Positions 36,863 through 50,263 of a stretch of 64,000 nt of DNA are shown here, in pieces. The DNA is from Boswellia sacra. Its lineage: Eukaryota; Streptophyta; Magnoliopsida; Sapindales; Burseraceae. The stretch spans positions 1 to 64,000 of the forward strand of contig SNVD02013250.1 of NCBI GenBank assembly GCA_013180625.2, written 5' to 3'. The position numbers and the translations under genes were made by a program. The notes below the pieces were generated by a model. It was not told where the DNA came from, made no database searches, and saw only the letters and a program-made list of their open reading frames with translations. Each line of letters begins with the position of its first letter. Within the stretch, counting starts at the first letter, position 1.

Positions 36863-38780
36863 GCCTAGTGTCACTAGATAGATGAAGGTTAAACAACATG
36901 CCAACATTGATAATGTACTCAAGCTCTTATTGATTGCTGGATGATTTAGTCCCCCTATGAATTGACCAATAAATCCATACAATCGTAAATAATTTATATA
37001 TTAAAAAAACTATCAGAATAAAAAGAAGTAATAAAATTGAAAACAAATACGGTTATTATATGTACATACATTACCTTCTACATATAAAAGGTCAAGATGT
37101 CGGGGGCACTTGTAATGCTCACCCCTTCTCCTGGAACATATTCAGCCTAAAAATCGCCAGCCTCTTTGTCCTCAGCAAAAGCATCAGTTTGTTTAAAATC
37201 ATTGTATTATGCCAACTAAAACTGGTCATCCTTTCAGAGTTGGTAGCTTGTATCATCACAAGGCCATTATTTAATAAAAACAAGGCGATTGAATTTTGGA
37301 GCTCTATCCAATATAAGTATCCCATGCCTTTGCAAGTGATTTCTAGAGGCTGGATTCATCATATCCTTCATCACGATAGTTGGAAGACTAGGAATAAGAA
37401 AACAACGTTCTATATCAGAGGTAAACAATAAATTTTTAAATAAGAACCTAAAATTTTGAATAGGAGGGGGGTTAAATTGGTTTAGTATGCTCATGACTTT
37501 CACTTAAAAAAATTACGAAGGTTGTCAATTTGAAGGAACACACGAAAAATTGTTGATAATTGTTTGTATAAATTACGTTTAAGTCATATTATTTTTATTA
37601 TCATTTTATAATCACGTTATCTTTGCTATAGTTTTATAGTCATATTATTTTTATTATCGTTTTATTTGTGTAAAGCTTGCCCATAAAAAATAAATACATT
37701 GCAAACAAGGGCAGGACCAACTAGTATGCCCAACCAACTTGTTTGAAGAATAATAAATTTAAATTAAAAATAATATTATTATAATATTTTAATGTCATAT
37801 ATAATGAAATTTTTTTCACATGGGAAATACTATCCTTAAAAACTATCTATACAAACTCACGTGTCATGATGTAATTGGATGAGTAAATCTCAAATTTTAT
37901 TTATATAAATTAATTTGATTATTTATATAAATGATCACTAAAGTAGCATGATAAGTATAAAATATAATTTTTCATTTATATTAACTATAATTTTATATTA
38001 CTATTTTAACTATATGGCCCGTTTAACATCCCAAATAATGGCTCATTCAAAACCATGACTATCAACTTTGCATGGTTATCGAACATATAGCTTTTGTTTA
38101 TTTTAATTATGCTCAAAATTATATCCCTACTCTTCAATTTTAATTAGAGTGATACTATTGGCACCTCAGTATCAAACTAAAGATATCCCATATTTAAAAA
38201 GGTTTTTCCTTACCAAAATTATCTTGTTAATAAATTATCTAAAAATCTAATATATTGATAGAATTTAACTTATTTTTTCATTTATAAATATATTTTACAG
38301 CCTACCTCCATAACTCATAATAGAGTAGTTCTATTCAACCCCTACATTTGATCTCATTAGCTCCCATTTCAAAATTAACTAAAGGGTAAATTTATAATAA
38401 AAATATAATACATTGAGAAATTAATATCAAATAGATAGACTTAACAACGCTTTTATTTTATCCTTATATATCTCTAACCTCTTTCCTCTATTTTCTCTCT
38501 TACCTTATCAACTTCATCTCTCCTCTCACGACAATTTCGTCTCCAGTTTCTTTGTGTTTTATTTAAAATTATGTTAATATATTTTTCTTTCTTTATAAGT
38601 TTCAATTGATCAAATATTTAGATCAAACGAAATAAATTAATTTGATTTATCATTTTGTTTATATGGGTTTAGAGTTTTAAATAGGAGAAGGAAATAATTG
38701 AGTAGCATTAAAATCATAACATTTTTTTTAATAATTCCCTAAACTTAAGAACAACAATGATATAAAATATTGACGAAAAA
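36863..38780. other. Flanking DNA of the array with decayed exon-like fragments
   Basis: No intact gene. Two short stretches (about 36900-36990 and 37060-37140) resemble stretches at about 40985-41060 and 41145-41220, so they are duplicated pieces of one locus. A plus frame of 123 codons (37060-37431) has no motif that I trust. Another relative of the AACATCC block lies at about 37930-38060. The remainder is AT-rich. Confidence 0.5.
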
Positions 38781-39740
38781 AAAATTTCATCTTAAAAATC
38801 TTCATTCCTAATAACTAATTCCAATAAAAATTAAATACAATAAACCATTTTAATTTCAATATTTCATCTTTTACTTTTTAGCATGAATAAACCTTTCAAA
38901 TACCAATAAAATTTTTTAGCTCATAGTTCGTATTCAATTTTTCAAAAGTCAAATATTATTATGAGAAATAATTTTTTACTGTTTATACATCTCATTATAT
39001 TAGAAATTCAAAAGTTTACTCTTTTACATCAAATTTTTTCATACTCTCTCAACTAAGTAGATTACCTCAATACAATTTTAATTATAGGTTCTATCTCTCC
39101 ACATTTCTTTTTATTGTTTTAAATTTTTATCGATTATTTATTTACTAAATATTAGTTTGAAATTATTTAATTTGTAGTTTTAGACATGTGTAATATAAAA
39201 TATCAATCTAGATATGAACAATTCAAGAGAAAAAAGATTAGAATTCTAATAAGAAACTATTGGTAAAATTTTAAAAACAATAAGGAGAATAAAGGTAAAA
39301 AGTTAGTGATTAACTATAACAAAGATTAAAAAAATTCATATATAATATAATTACTTGTGAAAAATGAATATAATGGTTATTCTATACACGTCTCTTGAAA
39401 AAATATATATAATATTCTATAAATAAAAAAATTGGGACGACTAAATAAATTTAGATATAAGGAAGTTTAATCATTAACTTTTTATGTTGAATAAATGGGT
39501 CATATAATTAAATGATATAATTTTTAATAAATTAAATATAACATAAAATAAAGCATATAGTATAAATATAATACAAAATAATCACTAAAGTAGCACGATA
39601 AGTATAATATATAATTTTACCTTTATATTAACAATAATTTTACATCACTATTTTAATTATATGGCCCGTTTTAAATCCCAAATAAAGGTACATTTCAATA
39701 TTTTTGTTTTAGGCCCCATATAGTCTTGAATCGGCCATGC
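38781..39740. repeat. Detached partial copy of the array unit
   Basis: From AAAAATCTTCATTCCTAATA to the TAAATATAACATAAAATAA region, the sequence follows the AT-rich part of the array unit with moderate divergence. It then continues into the block CATCACTATTTTAATTATAT. It lacks modules A and B. It is more diverged than the array units and so probably older. Confidence 0.85.
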
Positions 39741-40311
39741 ATCCACCATTAATAATACACTCAATACAAATGATTATAAAATTTATTTGTCAATACATGA
39801 TGAGAGAAAGTATCTCGTTTACTACTCTGCGTTCGAGTGCATCCATATTCCCCCCTTATTTGCATAATTCTAAAACTAACGATCTGATCCTCAAGTTATA
39901 AAACCCCAGACAACTCCCTCTACTTTATTTTCAAGATCATTGGTTCCTCTTTCAGCTTAATCATTCACTATGCAGTAAAACTGGTATAGCACCTCACAAG
40001 ACCTCTTAAGTATGTCTATGATCTTATGAAAATGCTGCATATATTGCTATCTACATTTCACCAACTTCCCAAAAGAGCAGACAATCTAAAACCCCTAACA
40101 AATACAACTTTTATATGGCAATTTTTATGTTATAGGGAGGAAAATACTCAACTGACAACTTATTTATACTAATTAGCAACTTAATTATATTTATTATAAC
40201 TAAACGAATTAATAGATTCAATAAAAAGGGTCATACAATTAAAATGACATAATTTTTAATGAATTAAATATAACGAAAAATAAAATCTTATAGTATAAAT
40301 ATAATAAAATG

Positions 40312-40337
<26 letters not shown>
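40312..40337. repeat. (AT)n microsatellite
   Basis: An uninterrupted alternating AT run of about 26 bases. Confidence 0.9.
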
Positions 40338-40342
<5 letters not shown>

Positions 40343-40614
40343 TAATACGAAATAATCACTAAAGTATCACAATAAGTAAAATAATTTTGCATCACTATTT
40401 TCACTATATGACTTGTTTAACATCTCCAACAAAGGCCCATTTTGGTATTTTTGCTTTAGGTCCATATATTTTTTAGCCGATCATTAATCCACCATCAATG
40501 ATATTCCTAATACAAATGACTCTAAAATTCATCTGCCAATACGTAATCAGAGAAAATGTCCTTGTTTACTGCTCTACGTTCCATTGCATCCATATTTCCT
40601 CCTTATTTGTAGAA

Positions 40615-40710
40615 TTATGAAAATAACGATATGATCCTCTCATTATTAAGCCCCAACAACTCTGTCTGTTTCATTTTCAAGATAGCCAATTCCTCTTTCA
40701 GCTTCATCAT
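40615..40710 (-). pseudogene. Coiled-coil-like short frame in duplicated locus (unidentified)
   Basis: The minus strand reads a 31-residue frame beginning MMKLKEELAILKMKQ, with hydrophobic residues spaced as in a coiled coil, ending at a TAA. The duplicate at about 39965 keeps a related but broken version. It may be one exon of the ancestral gene of this block. I do not recognise the family, and short frames of this kind can arise by chance. Confidence 0.25.
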
Positions 40711-40963
40711 TCACTATGCAGTCAAATTGGCATAGCACTTCAGAAGACCTCTTAAGTATGTCTATGATCTTATGAAAATATTGTATATTGCTATATGTAT
40801 TTCACCACCTTCTCAAAAGACTGGCCAATTCAAAACTCCTAACAAATACAATTTTTATAAAACATTTATGTCGTAGGTAGGGAAATACTCAATCGACAGT
40901 TTATTCATACTAATTAGCAACTTAATAATATTTATTATAAGTAAATTAATTAATAGATTCAAC

Positions 40964-41056
40964 TTAATTTTTCATTGAATCGAGCTGATGGAGTCCCTCA
41001 CGTGGTAGATGCTTAACCCTTTCATTGCTTAATGATTCAACTACTCCTGATTTGAC
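40964..41056 (-). pseudogene. Exon-like frame behind an acceptor-type site (unidentified)
   Basis: The minus strand reads VKSGVVESLSNERVKHLP and continues to a TAA, starting right after GGATAG at 41057. Upstream on the same strand, near 41147, is the donor-like GCAAAG|GTATGT. A decayed relative of both pieces exists at 36.9-37.1 kb. This suggests a spliced gene transcribed leftwards into the tandem array. The function is unknown. Confidence 0.25.
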
Positions 41057-41060
41057 CTAT

Positions 41061-44000
41061 CCATACAAACATACATTAATATATACGGACAAAACCTCTC
41101 AAAATTAAAATAAAAAATGAATATGGTTATATGTAACATACCTTTGCACATAAAAGGGTTAAGGTCATAAGGATAAAGAAAATCTTGGTGATCCTTACCC
41201 TCTCCTATTGGAACTTATTTAGCCAAGAATTATGAAACAGAGTATGAAAACATGTTCTAAATCAAACTTAAAAAATAATTGCCAGAATAAAGACATCAAT
41301 TTTCTTGTATAAGGAATGATAAGCGGGTCGGTTTGCTCATGGCTTTTAGTAGGAAAAATTATGGAAGTGTTCAATTGGGAGGAAAACATGAAAGTAGAGA
41401 TTATTGTTTATATAGGTATAAGGATGTGAAATGGGTCATATAATTAAATTGGTATAATTTTTGATAAATTTAAATATAACATAAAATGTATAGTAAAAAT
41501 ATAATACGAAATAATCACTATAGCAGCACGATCAATAGAAAACATAATTTCATATCCTATTACTAATAATTTTATATCACTGTATTAATTTTATAAGGAG
41601 ATTCTTATTAATAAGTATTATTTAAGTTATGCTATAGCGTAACACTAAATTTTTTTCTAAAATCAGTTATTATGATTATAATTTTATTTGGGTGAAGGTT
41701 AAACATAAACAATAAATACATTATTTCAGTAATTGCTAAATGTTTCGTTATTACATTGTTGCTTACCTTCGTGAAAGTAAATTAAGGTGGGTTGTAAACA
41801 ACTTTAATCTATTATTCTTTCTTGGACAATAATTCTCATGTACAAACCTTAATTGTGAACTTAAAATTTATAATAATAAAACCGAATGTGCTATAATATG
41901 ACAATATTAGACTTTCCCTTTAAAGATTGGGATTTGTAAGTCTGTTTTAATTGTCTATTTACAATTATCTAAGTCTGCTTGATGATAAATTGATTTTGAA
42001 TAACGTTCCTTAAAAGCATTTTTTATTATTAACATATATGACTTATAAATTAATTATTCTCTTTTTATTAGCTACCATCTACGGTCTTTATGTTAAAAAA
42101 ATAAAGAAGAAAGAAAATCTCAAAGACAAAAATATATATCCTAAATTAATATCGATGTTTCTAATTTCCCTATCCAATGGATCTCAATATATTAAAGGAT
42201 TAGCAAGTGAGGAAATATATATATACATATATCTATGTAATAATAATTGTAGGTAGTTTAAAAGATATATAAAATAAATGTATATTCGTTTTATTTTAGT
42301 TTATTTTTATTAATGCGTATTCTTATATTTTATTATAGTTCCTCTTGATTTGTTAACAATAATATGATAAAGAATCTAATTGAATGGTATAACTAATTTT
42401 AAGAAAACCCAAGAGAAAGTATTTAAATTATATGATATCAATAAAAAAATCAACAATAATAAAAATGAAAGTAAAATAATATCTTCTTTAAGTTTTATAA
42501 AATGACAGTGGCCTCATCAAGATTTAAGAAATATACAAAAATAAAAATCTATAATTTTGTTTTTACCCTTTGATTTTGGTTTTCATATTATGCATTAAAC
42601 GTACGAAAATTTCAGTCTTTGATAAAAGTAAATAGGGGAGTAACTGCCATTTCATGTGATTTGTTGGTGTAATTTTTTTTAAATGAAACTTTAGGAATGT
42701 AAATTTATTTAATATATTCCTAAAATATATACAATTAATTAATATTGCTCATGACTTGTAAGAGTAGCTTGATTTAATCAGGACAACTATAAGATTGCTT
42801 TGATTCTTGGAGCCAATCAATTTCTTCCTCCTCTCTTAGAGGCTTAACACATATGTTTGAGTTAAAATATACATTTAACTTTAGAAACAAACGATTCACG
42901 TTGAGTTTCCATAGGTTTATTAGTATGCAACTTAATGAACGCATCTTTCCTACTGCTCTTGCACTACGAAGCGCCCATGGGATTTCCCCCAATCAGCCAC
43001 AAATTAGTATATCTGTTGACTTGGGGGAAATTTACACAGAAACCCCTTACTTATGGTTAAAATTTTTATCTCCAGGTTTTTCATTTAGTAACATAAATAG
43101 CCCGTATTCAGACAGGCTTAGAGAATATGTTGTCTAGAACATAAATATATGTGCAAGTACTACCTTACCCCCTTTGTCTTATTGTAAAATATATGTACAA
43201 ATTCTATTTTGAGATAATAAAACAATACAAAATAAAAAACTTCCCATACGACAAACGCTACAAAATTGATTCGTAGGAATTAATATCAATAATATATTAT
43301 TTTTTAAATTAAAAAAATTAAAATCAATCACATATTTTTATCAAATTTTAAAAATAAAAACTTAAAGTGCACAAACAAACGCCACCTAAATCTTCTTCTT
43401 CACCTTCTTCTCTTTAACCTAAGCTAGCAACCACCAATTTTCTCAAACCCATAAATTAAATCTTCCTCAATCATCTTCATCTTTGCAATCAAACCTTCCT
43501 CCATCACCTTTGTCAACTTCAGCAAAGCTGTATCAACGTCTGTTGCTTATAAGCAAGAATAACCAATCGATTTTCTTAACGGCTTTCAACCCCTCTGTTG
43601 TTACTGTCAGGGGCAATGATGGAGCTATAAAGTGTGAGGGTAGGTCGTTGCCCCTTCTAAATTTTTGAAAAGTTCTGGAAAATTTCAGTCGTCGTTCTGA
43701 GTCTTTGAAAAAATTTTAAAATTCTCAAAAAACCCATATGTTTAATATTTTTTCGAAAACCCCCTATCTGTTTTATGCACCCTTATAAGTTTGAAACTTT
43801 TCAAAACTACTACTACAAATTTAATTCACTTTTGTTCGTTGTTGTCATTTCTTATTACCTCAAATCCCTAAATCCCCAAAATCTCTAATCCACCTCTTCT
43901 TTAATTCTATCATCTTTCAAGACATCAATGTGAGTTATTTTTTCACTCTTTCTTGTTTCGGTTGGAGAGATTATATTTTTTTGGTGTAAGTATAGTGATT

Positions 44001-44608
44001 CTGAAGTAATAATTTTGGTGTAGTTTGGATGGTTGCATTACCACTTGGTTTAAGATTAGTGAAAGTTGGGTGTTTTCTTTGGTTATTTCCTTGTCCAATT
44101 TTAGAAGGAATAGAAAATTAGATTTGTACAAAAAATAAAAGCCCCATTCCTATTACCCAAAAAGAAAAACTTTTCATGCACTGTAATAAAAATAAGGATT
44201 GAGAATCAGATTCAATTGATGGAGAGTGCTAGCAGTTAAGTCTTGGCGGGAAGATAAAGAAGACATAAGACTATAGAGGCGGATGAGTACCCACATTGAC
44301 GAAACTACATAAAGATCAAACCCTCTTCAAATTTTTTTTAAGTTAAAAAAATACCCCCAATATGTTAATATTTTAAAAAATCCCTCTAAATATTTGAATA
44401 TCGCCAACTATATACCCCCATGTTCATATTTTACGAAAAAACTCCTGAATCTTTGAAATTTTATAAGGTTCTATATTATTCATCAACCCTATGACATTAC
44501 TTTAATATTTTTTTAAATCTTTTTAAGTAGATTTTTATTGTTTTATATAATTTAAACAATTTAAATGTCAGTAATGCTCTTACAGGTAAGGTCAGCCTGA
44601 AATTACAG
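41061..44608. other. Long AT-rich intergenic stretch
   Basis: Mostly AT-rich DNA with no gene I can support. The last faint relative of the block repeat is near 41500-41600. Short frames at 42038-42256, 42774-43137 and 43483-43668 show no family motif. At 43380-43660 composition is less AT-rich and serine- and leucine-coding (SNLPPSPLSTSAKLYQ), which could be a decayed exon. Confidence 0.4.
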
Positions 44609-44814
44609 GTTATTATGTTACCCTCTCAAATGTTGGAGGCAAAGGAACTTCAACCAAAACTAAGGGACCCCATACTTTCCCGTTGGTTTGGCCTCACCCT
44701 ACATTGGGCCGCTCGCCACAACCTGTTATCAAAGGTGCATTACATTCAGTGCTGTCCTCTTTTGTGGGCACACCATCGGAAGGTGACATATTCTCCGGTT
44801 GTTCCACTGCTTAA
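44609..44814 (+). CDS. Unidentified exon-like open frame
   Basis: Directly after an acceptor-type AATTACAG, a frame runs 67 codons to TAA. It starts YYVTLSNVGGKGTSTKTK, includes TFPLVWPHPTLGRSPQPVIK, and ends in GDIFSGCSTA. Base composition is balanced, unlike the surrounding AT-rich DNA, which is why I list it. No family is recognised. It could be the last exon of a small gene or of a pseudogene whose other parts lie in the weakly coding region upstream from 43380. A different plus frame starting ATG at 44615 overlaps it. Confidence 0.3.
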
Positions 44815-46720
44815 TTTCAACTTTACAAAGGAAAATGTCTGTGAAAAATCTTATTTCAGTTTCTAAATATACACATGCACCTGCCTGCATGCATACACGA
44901 AACAAAATACGTAGATATCCATTTTGATGTATGTATGTGTGCATTTGCATTTCATTGAGTACTAATGGCGTGCGTAGTACCTTATTGGTGAAATTAGAGG
45001 TTGCTTCTGCGCTGCTTGACTTGAGAGTGGTAAGACTACCAGTATTGGAGTGGTTGAATCTCCTGAGACTTCTTATCGTGAGTGCTAAATGGGACCCTAT
45101 TACATGATCAGACAGAATTTTAACAAAAAGAAGTAATCATTCTCTTTGGTTGGTCTGTGGTTAACATGTTAGTATCCTGATTTGCTTGAATGTTTGCGTC
45201 ATGGATTAATAGATTTGCATTGAAGTGTAAGTTTCATAATCTGCATAAAATTTGCCTTAAAGTTGCACGGAAAGCCTAAAATATTATACAAGAACGTTCT
45301 TGTGTTGTTCTATTTATTAGATGTAAGATGTATTGGAGTATTATTAGTGTTAATAGTTATTTGCAATATAGGTGGAGAGCCTTAATTTGTGATGGATTTA
45401 ACTATCGGATTGTTGAAAACTTTAAGCATTTTCCGAATTTCAAATTTCCACTATAAAAAGAATCTGATACACAGGCAGTGGAATAATCAACTAAAAAAAG
45501 AATTGAGAAACCTATTCTATTGTTAATAATTGCTGTAGCCACATAAATACTAGGATTTGTACTTTTCCAAACAGGAAGATTTAAAAGCAATTCTAAGTTT
45601 GTGTTACTGACTAGTTTCTAGAAAGATAAGACATTTATATAATTGGCTGATCCCAGATGAAATTAAGTACATATTACTCCTAATTATTAATGTCTAATTT
45701 GCTTGCATAAGAAACATATATCTGTAGAAATTTGAGTTCCAGTAGTACTTGTTGCTTGCGTTCTTGGCCACTGGAGATTGATAAGGGACAATAAGGCTAT
45801 TTGTTGTGGGCCTAAGATGGGTTGTTGTCACAGGACTAGAAGCAATGAATCCTTTCAGTAACATGGGGCATGAGATCCTATATCTTCTTTGAGATAGACG
45901 TTGGAAAAGCTTGCAGGGAACGGTGGTCCTTTTCTTCCTCCATAATTTCATGTTTTATTAGGCTCTCGCCAACCAAGATTGTCTCACCAATTCGTCTTTT
46001 AATTGGCCCAGCTCCCCATAGACAACCCAGTGGGCTAGAACAAACTGTTTGTTTCCGTTGGTCCCCTATGTGAAAACTGCTTTTGCTTAGAGAAGAGACT
46101 CCTTTAACATATTCATTGATTTTGAATACACTTGCACTTTTCATTATTGTTTACTTTCTGTGACCTACGCTGTCGACGGGAAACAACTTTTTCGATTGCT
46201 GAGAAGACAGTGTGTGATCCTTTTTTATCTTTAATGGATGTTGTTTAGAGCAATAATTCTAAAAGGTCAGCTTAATATACTATGCACCATTTTTCCTGAT
46301 TATTGGCATAAAACTTGTCAGTGAGATGGTATCTGGGTCCCTGGTATTAGTGCAGATGCATATCTTCACAGCTATAGATCCCGTGGATGTGAGGAAAAAG
46401 ATAAAGAGAGTTAGTTTGTGATTGTTTGATTAGAAAGTGCTTTTACTGTACAAGTTTAACTACTGAGAAAGATGTGTCATGTTGTCACTTCCTTCAATTT
46501 GAAGTTGGCTGAACTGACATTTATGATACATACACAGAATGGTCACTTTATGGAGAAATTATGGCCTGAATAATACCCTTAAAGTCAATGAAGCAAAAGT
46601 TGAATGATAATTGAAGAAGGGAATTCAAAGCTGTATTAATACTACAGGATATCAATCTATACAAATTATTTCGTTACTTGAAAAAATATCAATGAACCGA
46701 AGTGCAAGTAAAGTACGCAA
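44815..46720. other. Intergenic DNA downstream of receptor kinase
   Basis: Nothing with a recognisable coding pattern. Frames at 45694-46144 on both strands overlap one another without a motif. The part next to 46720 should hold the 3' untranslated region of the receptor kinase gene. Confidence 0.4.
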
Positions 46721-49700
46721 TTAGGATGGTGGTGATCTAATTAGAGGTTCAGATGATCTAGAGAAACTTGAACAGTGAACTGTTGCTTTTGGGTTGGATA
46801 CTATTCCTTTGCCAAGAGAATTTGGCTTTTCAAATTCTTCATTTTCATGTCTGATCTCCTTGAGCATTGCTGTCACATCTTTCATTGTTGGACGTTCCTC
46901 TGGACTAGAATTCACACAGAGGAGAGCCACCCCAAGAACTTGAAGCATATCCTGAATTTGTGTACTTGATCGCATTAGTAGTTGCTGATCAAGGATCGAT
47001 GTGAAATCTCTTTTCCTCCCTCTAAGTTCCCTGTTGACCCAAGTGATAATATGTACACCATCTGGAATTCGGTTGTCTGTTGGTTCCTTCCCAGTTAAAA
47101 CCTCTAGGAGCACCACACCGTAGCTGTACACATCACTCTTTTCTGTGATCTTCAAGCTGTATCCATATTCTGCAAATGGGCAGAAGCCATGCTATATTTA
47201 GCTCTCTAAACTTGATTTTCAGAACTAAGATCGATAAGTTGGAATTTAAAACTTAACCACTGAAAAATGTAGATTACAATTTGGGAGTTTTTCATTCAAA
47301 ATGCAGTCCTTTGAAATCTTAATTAAAATTAAGAAAAAGAGGTGAGGACTGACTAGGCCGTTGAGGAAAAACTAAAAAATGTTTGGAGACAAACTAAAGG
47401 TTGTTTTGTAGACTTGAGCTAAAAGTAATAGAACATAAAAGAGTTATTTGTACTCACCAGGAGCAATGTACCCATAGGAACCTGCAACTACATTGGAAGC
47501 TCTTGAACTTTCTGAAGAGTCGACAAGCTTTGCGAGTCCAAAATCTGCAAGAAAAGCTTCAAATTGTGGACCCACCAAGATGTTGTTGGCCTTGATGTCA
47601 CGGTGAACTATTGGAGGAATACAGTCATGATGAAGATAGGCTAAACCATGCGCTGCTCCCAAAATAATCTTATACCTTGCATCCCAGTCCAAGAAAACCT
47701 TCTTCTCATGGAGCAATCCAGCTAAACTTCCATTACTAATGTAATCAAACAAAAGCAATTTAGTTCTTCCATTGTTGCAACACCCCAGAAGCCTAACTAT
47801 GTTCTTATGCCTTATTGATCCGAGAGTCTGAACTTCTGCTGAAAACAGGTCTCTCTCTGGAAGCTCACCATTTTTTACTGGCCATAGCTTCTTCACTGCG
47901 ATAACCTGTTTAGTTGGAGTCTCAACACGATAAACCATGCCTGAAACACCCTTGCCAATGACGTTTGCATCTGATAGCCTTGTGACGATATCATTTACAG
48001 AGAAATTCAGCTTTTGAAATGGGGTGAAATCCCACTCCAAATCAGTTTCTTCAACATCATTCCCTCTAAATGTGGCCCCTTTAACTCTGATAAATAAAAT
48101 AAATCCGAAGATTATAATCAGCATAGTTGCTGTTACACTTAGAAAAGCACAGATGATAAGATTCTTGGTGGATTTTCTATGATGAAGACTATCAGTTATG
48201 TGGCACTGACTTCTGTTGATGCAGAGCTCTTGATTCCCGGAAAATGCAGAAGCAGGTAGGTCATGAAAGAGCTTAGTACTGGGAAGAATACCTGAAAAAT
48301 TGTTGTTTGACACATTCAGAGAAACAAGATTGTCAAGACTACCCAGTACTCTCAAGCTCCCTCTTAGCATGTTGTTGGAGAGGTCTAAGTTGGCAAGCTT
48401 TGAGAGGTTGGAGAAGCTTTCTGGAATGGGGCCTGTCAGAGCATTCCAACTCAAGTTCAAAAGGATATCTAGCCCTTCCAAGCGTCCAATCTCTTCTGGG
48501 ATGGAACCGCTGAGTCTATTGCTGCTCATATCCAGCAGCTGCAAATCCTTACAAAGTCCAAGTGACTTTGGAATTGAACCAGTAATGTTGTTTTTACTGA
48601 TTACCAGTTTATTCAAGGAAGTAAGCTTGCCCAAATTCTCAGGGATGGTGCCACCTATGTGGTTCATTGAGAGGTCTAAAACATTAAGACCAACAAGAAA
48701 CTCAAAAGATGTTGGAATTGTGCCTTGAAGCCTATTTTTATGTAAATCTACCATTTCTAGTTGGGTGCAATTACCAATTTCAGGAGGAATTTCTCCAATA
48801 AATTGATTTTCTGATAACTCAAGGAAGCTCAAACTATGTAAAAGCCCTATTTCTGATGGAATATGACCAGAGAAGTTGTTTGATCCCAATCGCAGTCGGA
48901 TCAAGCCAGTGCAACTGCCAATATCAGGTGGAATTTCACCTGAAAATCTGTTTGATATCAGCAACAACTGGGTTAAGTTCTTGAGATTGAAAAGAGAACT
49001 CGGAACTGACCCGTCAAGGAAATTGTGTGAAAGATCCAATGCTTGAAGTTTCTCACATTTGGCTAGTTCATCTGGTATGCTTCCATGGAGCTGATTCTGC
49101 CAGGCATAGAACAGGGAAAGCTCCTTTAGCTGCCCAATACTTGGTGGAATTTGACCAAAAAATCTATTGTTGTCTAATTCCAGTTGCTTTAGACTGGAAA
49201 AATTGCCGAAAAATGAGGGTATCTCTCCAGTAAGGTTGTTACCAGACAAAAGAAGCTCCTCCAATGCAACTAAATTTGCAAGAGAAGCCGGAACCTCTCC
49301 ACTTAGAGCATTCAAAGAGATATCTATAACTGTCAAACTTGAACAATCCCCCAAAGCTCCGGGAATTCTCCCACTTAAATTGTTCTGCCACAATAACAGC
49401 CTTTTCAGATTTTTCAATGAACCCAATTGATCAGGAATCTTCCCAGAAATTTTATTTCCATACAGAAACAAATCCTCCAAAGCTGTGCAGTTACCAATTT
49501 CCAGCGGAATGTAACCAGAGATATCGGCTGTGTAGACTGAAAGAGTCTTGAGATTCTTCAGCTCCCCAATACTACTCGGAATCTGTCCTGAAATCCCAGT
49601 ATCAGCTAGACCGAGAAGCACTAGTTTTCTGCAGTTTGATATCTGCTCTGGAATTTCACCATGAATTCCTGAATTACCACCAGCACGGAAGATTTCTAGT

Positions 49701-50263
49701 GCCCGCAACTTTCCTATCTCAGCTGGAATCCTTCCTGAGAGCTGGTTATCAAACAGTTCAATCCGTTGAAGCTTTGAGCAGTTTCCAATTTCTCTTGGAA
49801 TTCCACCGTGCAAGCTATTGGAATTAAGCGATAGTAACTGCAATTCAGCTAAGTTTCCTATTTCAGCTGGAATGTTTCCCGTCAAAGAATTGAAGCTGAG
49901 GTCCAAGTTGATCAATGAAGACAGGTTTCCTATCGAAGCTGGGATTTCTCCAGTGAGGTTCCCTCTTGAAAGGACTAGAGTGGTGAGATGAGTAAAGGAG
50001 AGGAGCTGAGTAGGGAAGCTGGCAGGTAAGTGGATAGAAGTTATAGTTATCTCTGAAACAAATCCATCACTGGAACATTTGATGTATTCCCAGTTGCATG
50101 GATTTTGGTGCTCTGGATTCCATGAAGAGAAAAAACTAGCTGAGGAATAAGAATCAAATGTTGAAAGCCATGAAAGTAGAAAGAGGCCTTCTTGGTTCAA
50201 GGCAGAGATGGCTGGAAACATGTTGAGGAAAAGGAGAATAATTGTGATTGCATTGCTTGACAT
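46721..50263 (-). CDS. LRR receptor-like serine/threonine kinase, subfamily XI (RGF-receptor-like)
   Basis: Two exons, 50263-47458 and 47169-46721, with a 288-bp intron (CTCCTG|GTGAGT and TTTGCAG|AATATG), give 1084 residues. Order: signal peptide (1-21), LRR N-cap, more than twenty plant-type LRRs (about 90-665), transmembrane helix (701-725), kinase. Kinase landmarks are the glycine loop GKGVSG (770-775), Lys791 in AVKKLW, HRD 887-889, DFG 907-909 and APEYG across the splice junction, so it should be an active RD kinase. The ectodomain has RAGG (193-196) and RLR (456-458), corresponding to the RxGG and RxR ligand motifs of RGF-type receptors. It probably acts at the plasma membrane as a receptor for a small sulfated or related peptide in growth control. 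Domain calls are firm; ligand is inference. The single late intron is typical of the subfamily. Confidence 0.95.

Larger units (their letters stand above)
39650..40910. repeat. Direct duplication of a ~500-bp segment
   Basis: Segment 39650-40150 and segment 40380-40900 align along their length. Shared marks are CTTAAGTATGTCTATGATCT, GCTTCATCATTCACTATGCA (or AATCATTC) and AAATACAATTTTTAT. They are separated by AT-rich DNA with an (AT)n run. On the minus strand the right copy holds a short leucine- and lysine-rich frame (40615-40710). Confidence 0.85.

Noticed and set aside
37060..37431. Plus-strand frame of 123 codons beginning MYIHYLLHIK
   Set aside because: I considered a degenerate PGG-type membrane domain because of hydrophobic stretches, but the resemblance is weak and the duplicate at 41.2 kb does not keep the frame.
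48300..49551. Plus-strand open frames opposite the receptor kinase
   Set aside because: They are antisense shadows of a long conserved LRR coding exon and show no motif of their own.
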